Assembly: GCA_001917895.1 (NCBI GenBank)
Contig: MNEW01000055.1
Span: forward strand, 1 to 18,922
From: Actinobacteria bacterium 13_1_40CM_66_12
GTDB lineage: Bacteria; Chloroflexota; Dormibacteria; Dormibacterales; Dormibacteraceae
Length of the DNA: 18,922 bases
Direction of reading: 5' to 3'
The notes under the pieces were generated by a model. It was not told the DNA's origin. It searched no databases and saw nothing but the letters and a program-made list of their open reading frames with translations. Made by a program: the position numbers and the translations under genes. Below are positions 18,042-18,922 of this stretch, in pieces (the stretch's first letter is position 1; each line of letters opens with the position of its first letter).

Positions 18042-18115
18042 GAATACGCACGCCTTGCACTAAACGCGCGTAATTCCATTCACCCATCCGCGCGTTTTGC
18101 GCAAGACGTACGAAA
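18042..18115. repeat. Intergenic repeat element, copy 2 (two imperfect direct halves)
   Basis: This element begins 2 bp after the Ser/Thr kinase stop. Its two halves (about 18047-18074 and 18089-18115) are diverged direct repeats of about 27 bp, 42 bp apart, and align with the halves of the element at 10259-10332. Shared landmarks are AAACG(C/T)GC followed by AAT, a 14-15 nt spacer, then GCGCGTTT and AGACGT. AAACGCGCG (18062-18070) and CGCGCGTTT (18089-18097) make a perfect 9-bp inverted repeat around an 18-nt loop and could form a terminator-like hairpin ending in TTTT. The position just after a stop codon matches copy 1. Confidence 0.65.
18062..18098 (+). terminator. Possible hairpin terminator after the Ser/Thr kinase gene
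   Basis: A perfect 9-bp stem (AAACGCGCG with CGCGCGTTT) closes an 18-nt loop, with TTTT at the 3' side of the stem, 22 nt after the kinase stop. The T run is short and partly inside the stem, so strength is doubtful. It lies inside the repeat element. Confidence 0.4.
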
Positions 18116-18303
18116 TCGATGATGGGGCGAGCGTTAGGCGGATAAAGAGGAAGGCCCTCCACCGACGGGCGAAGGACCTTCAGAAAGGAGGGAGGGCTGC
18201 TTGGGCGGGGCGTCCCCGCCCCTTGATCTTAACCTGCCACGGTCCTCCAGGTCACCATGCCTTAACAGGCCGTCTTCGATCTGAAGGCGGTTAGAGTCGC
18301 TAG
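18116..18303. other. Non-coding structured intergenic stretch before the glycosyltransferase gene
   Basis: No credible gene is seen in these 188 bases; the short open frames have no family features. The stretch is rich in inverted repeats. GCCCTCC (18154-18160) pairs with GGAGGGC (18191-18197), enclosing the palindrome GAAGGACCTTC (18171-18181). A very stable hairpin, GGGCGGGG/CCCCGCCC with a CGT loop (18203-18221), follows, without a T tract after it. The final 40 bases must hold the start signals of the glycosyltransferase gene, but no clear -35/-10 pair was found. It may be a leader RNA, a small RNA or a terminator region; no known riboswitch was recognised. Confidence 0.45.
18203..18221 (+). 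terminator. GC-rich hairpin, possible transcription terminator
   Basis: An 8-bp all-GC stem (GGGCGGGG with CCCCGCCC) has a 3-nt CGT loop. It is followed by TTGATCTT rather than a T run, so if it terminates transcription it would be a non-canonical, U-poor terminator, which is plausible in a GC-rich genome. It lies 163 nt after the Ser/Thr kinase stop and 82 nt before the glycosyltransferase start. Confidence 0.4.
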
Positions 18304-18922
18304 GTGGCCCGCTTCGCGATCGACGTCACCGCGTGCTGGAGACCGCAGCGGGTGGGCATGATCACGGTCGCGCTCGAGCTGGCCCGGGCCATGGTCACGA
18401 ATCGGGATGGCGACCATTTCACGCTTTTGTGCAGCCGCGAGCGCCCGCCTGCCCTGGCCGACCTGGACTGCGAGGCGGTGCTTGCGCCCTACCGTCACGA
18501 GGTGGTGCTGAAGACCCGCTGGCTGCCGGCGATCGAACCCCAGCTCGGCTGCAACGCGATTCTGTATCCGTACTGGCCGAGCCCACCCCGGCGTCGTGCT
18601 GGGGCGCCGCCCGCGGCCGTCATCGTCAACGATCTTGCGTTCCGCCTTCGGCCGGCGGAAGTGCCGTGGCAGCAGCGGGCGTATTTCGGCACCGTCCTTG
18701 GGCCGGCACTTCGGCAGGCAGCGGCTGTGCTGGTTCCGACCGAGACCACAAGGCGCGACCTGCTCGGCGCGTATCCCGTGCCGGGGCTGGAGGAGCGTGT
18801 GAGTGTGATCTCTTACGGCTTCAGAGCGCCCGCGGCGGCAGGAGCGCTCCCGCAGGGGATCGAGCCGGGCTTCATCCTGGCCGTCGGCACCATCGAGCCG
18901 CGCAAGAACTACCCGAGATTGC
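18304..18922 (+). CDS. GT4-type glycosyltransferase, N-terminal part (runs off the window)
   Basis: The open frame starts at GTG 18304, directly after an in-frame TAG (18301-18303), and continues to the window end for 206 codons. It begins VARFAIDVTACWRPQRVGMI and contains AVLVPTETTRRDLLGAY, VSVISYGF and, at the cut edge, FILAVGTIEPRKNYPRL. The last motif is the hinge signature of GT4-family (GT-B fold) sugar transferases, in which the linker precedes the nucleotide-sugar-binding domain. It probably transfers a sugar such as mannose from a nucleotide donor to a surface polysaccharide or glycolipid in the cytoplasm. No strong Shine-Dalgarno is seen. The 265-bp gap from the Ser/Thr kinase makes it probably a separate transcription unit. 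Donor-binding residues lie beyond the window. Confidence 0.88.
   Translation, partial: MARFAIDVTACWRPQRVGMITVALELARAMVTNRDGDHFTLLCSRERPPALADLDCEAVLAPYRHEVVLKTRWLPAIEPQLGCNAILYPYWPSPPRRRAGAPPAAVIVNDLAFRLRPAEVPWQQRAYFGTVLGPALRQAAAVLVPTETTRRDLLGAYPVPGLEERVSVISYGFRAPAAAGALPQGIEPGFILAVGTIEPRKNYPRL

Noticed and set aside
18116..18303. Known riboswitch (such as cyclic-di-GMP type) upstream of the glycosyltransferase
   Set aside because: None of the conserved core motifs of the riboswitches I know could be found; only generic stem-loops are present.

Overview
This GC-rich bacterial window (18.9 kb, both strands densely coded) holds part of a Flp/Tad-type pilus region followed by a long run of signal-transduction genes. 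The lineage cannot be fixed from the sequence. GC-rich coding, Tad pilus genes, RsbU/V/W-type partner switching and a soluble PknB-like kinase suit an actinobacterial, Chloroflexota or Dormibacterota-like soil organism; this is inference. No rRNA, tRNA, CRISPR array or insertion sequence was recognised.

Layout. 1-2112 (+): the C-terminal tail of one TadG-like pilus-associated protein, then a complete paralogue. 2118-6958 (-): a CpaF-type secretion ATPase followed by a class III nucleotidyl cyclase/ATPase. The frame evidence suggests these two may be one reading frame split by a single-base shift. 7037-9051 (-): a tightly overlapped four-gene operon: STAS anti-anti-sigma factor, RsbW-like ATPase/kinase, a free-standing histidine phosphoacceptor (DHp) domain of 80 residues, and a REC-GGDEF response regulator. 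9107-10246 (+), divergent from it: a REC-PP2C (RsbU/SpoIIE-like) phosphatase. 10319-11203 (-): an AbiEi/DUF559-like protein. 11262-13547 (-): a membrane hybrid histidine kinase with two receivers. 13708-15988 (+): a PAS-GAF-PAS histidine kinase broken inside its DHp domain, then a single-domain response regulator and a soluble Ser/Thr kinase with a V4R-like C-terminal domain. 18304-end (+): the start of a GT4 glycosyltransferase.

How the genes may work together. The REC-PP2C phosphatase, STAS protein and RsbW-like kinase form a complete partner-switching set, with no sigma factor gene beside it. In place of a sigma factor the operon carries a phosphoacceptor-only protein and a REC-GGDEF protein. 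I infer that the partner switch may feed a histidine-aspartate relay and cyclic-di-GMP output, with the RsbW-like ATPase domain and the DHp-only protein possibly forming a split histidine kinase. Next to it lie a pilus ATPase and a nucleotidyl cyclase, so surface behaviour is a plausible target.

Other points: two copies of a roughly 75-bp intergenic element, each made of two imperfect direct repeats about 42 bp apart, lie just downstream of two stop codons (10259-10332 and 18042-18115). The cyclase-linked ATPase lacks the Walker A lysine. The RsbW-like gene appears to start at CTG. Three places show reading-frame irregularities (about 100-180, about 4934-4945, about 15490), which are either real or assembly errors.
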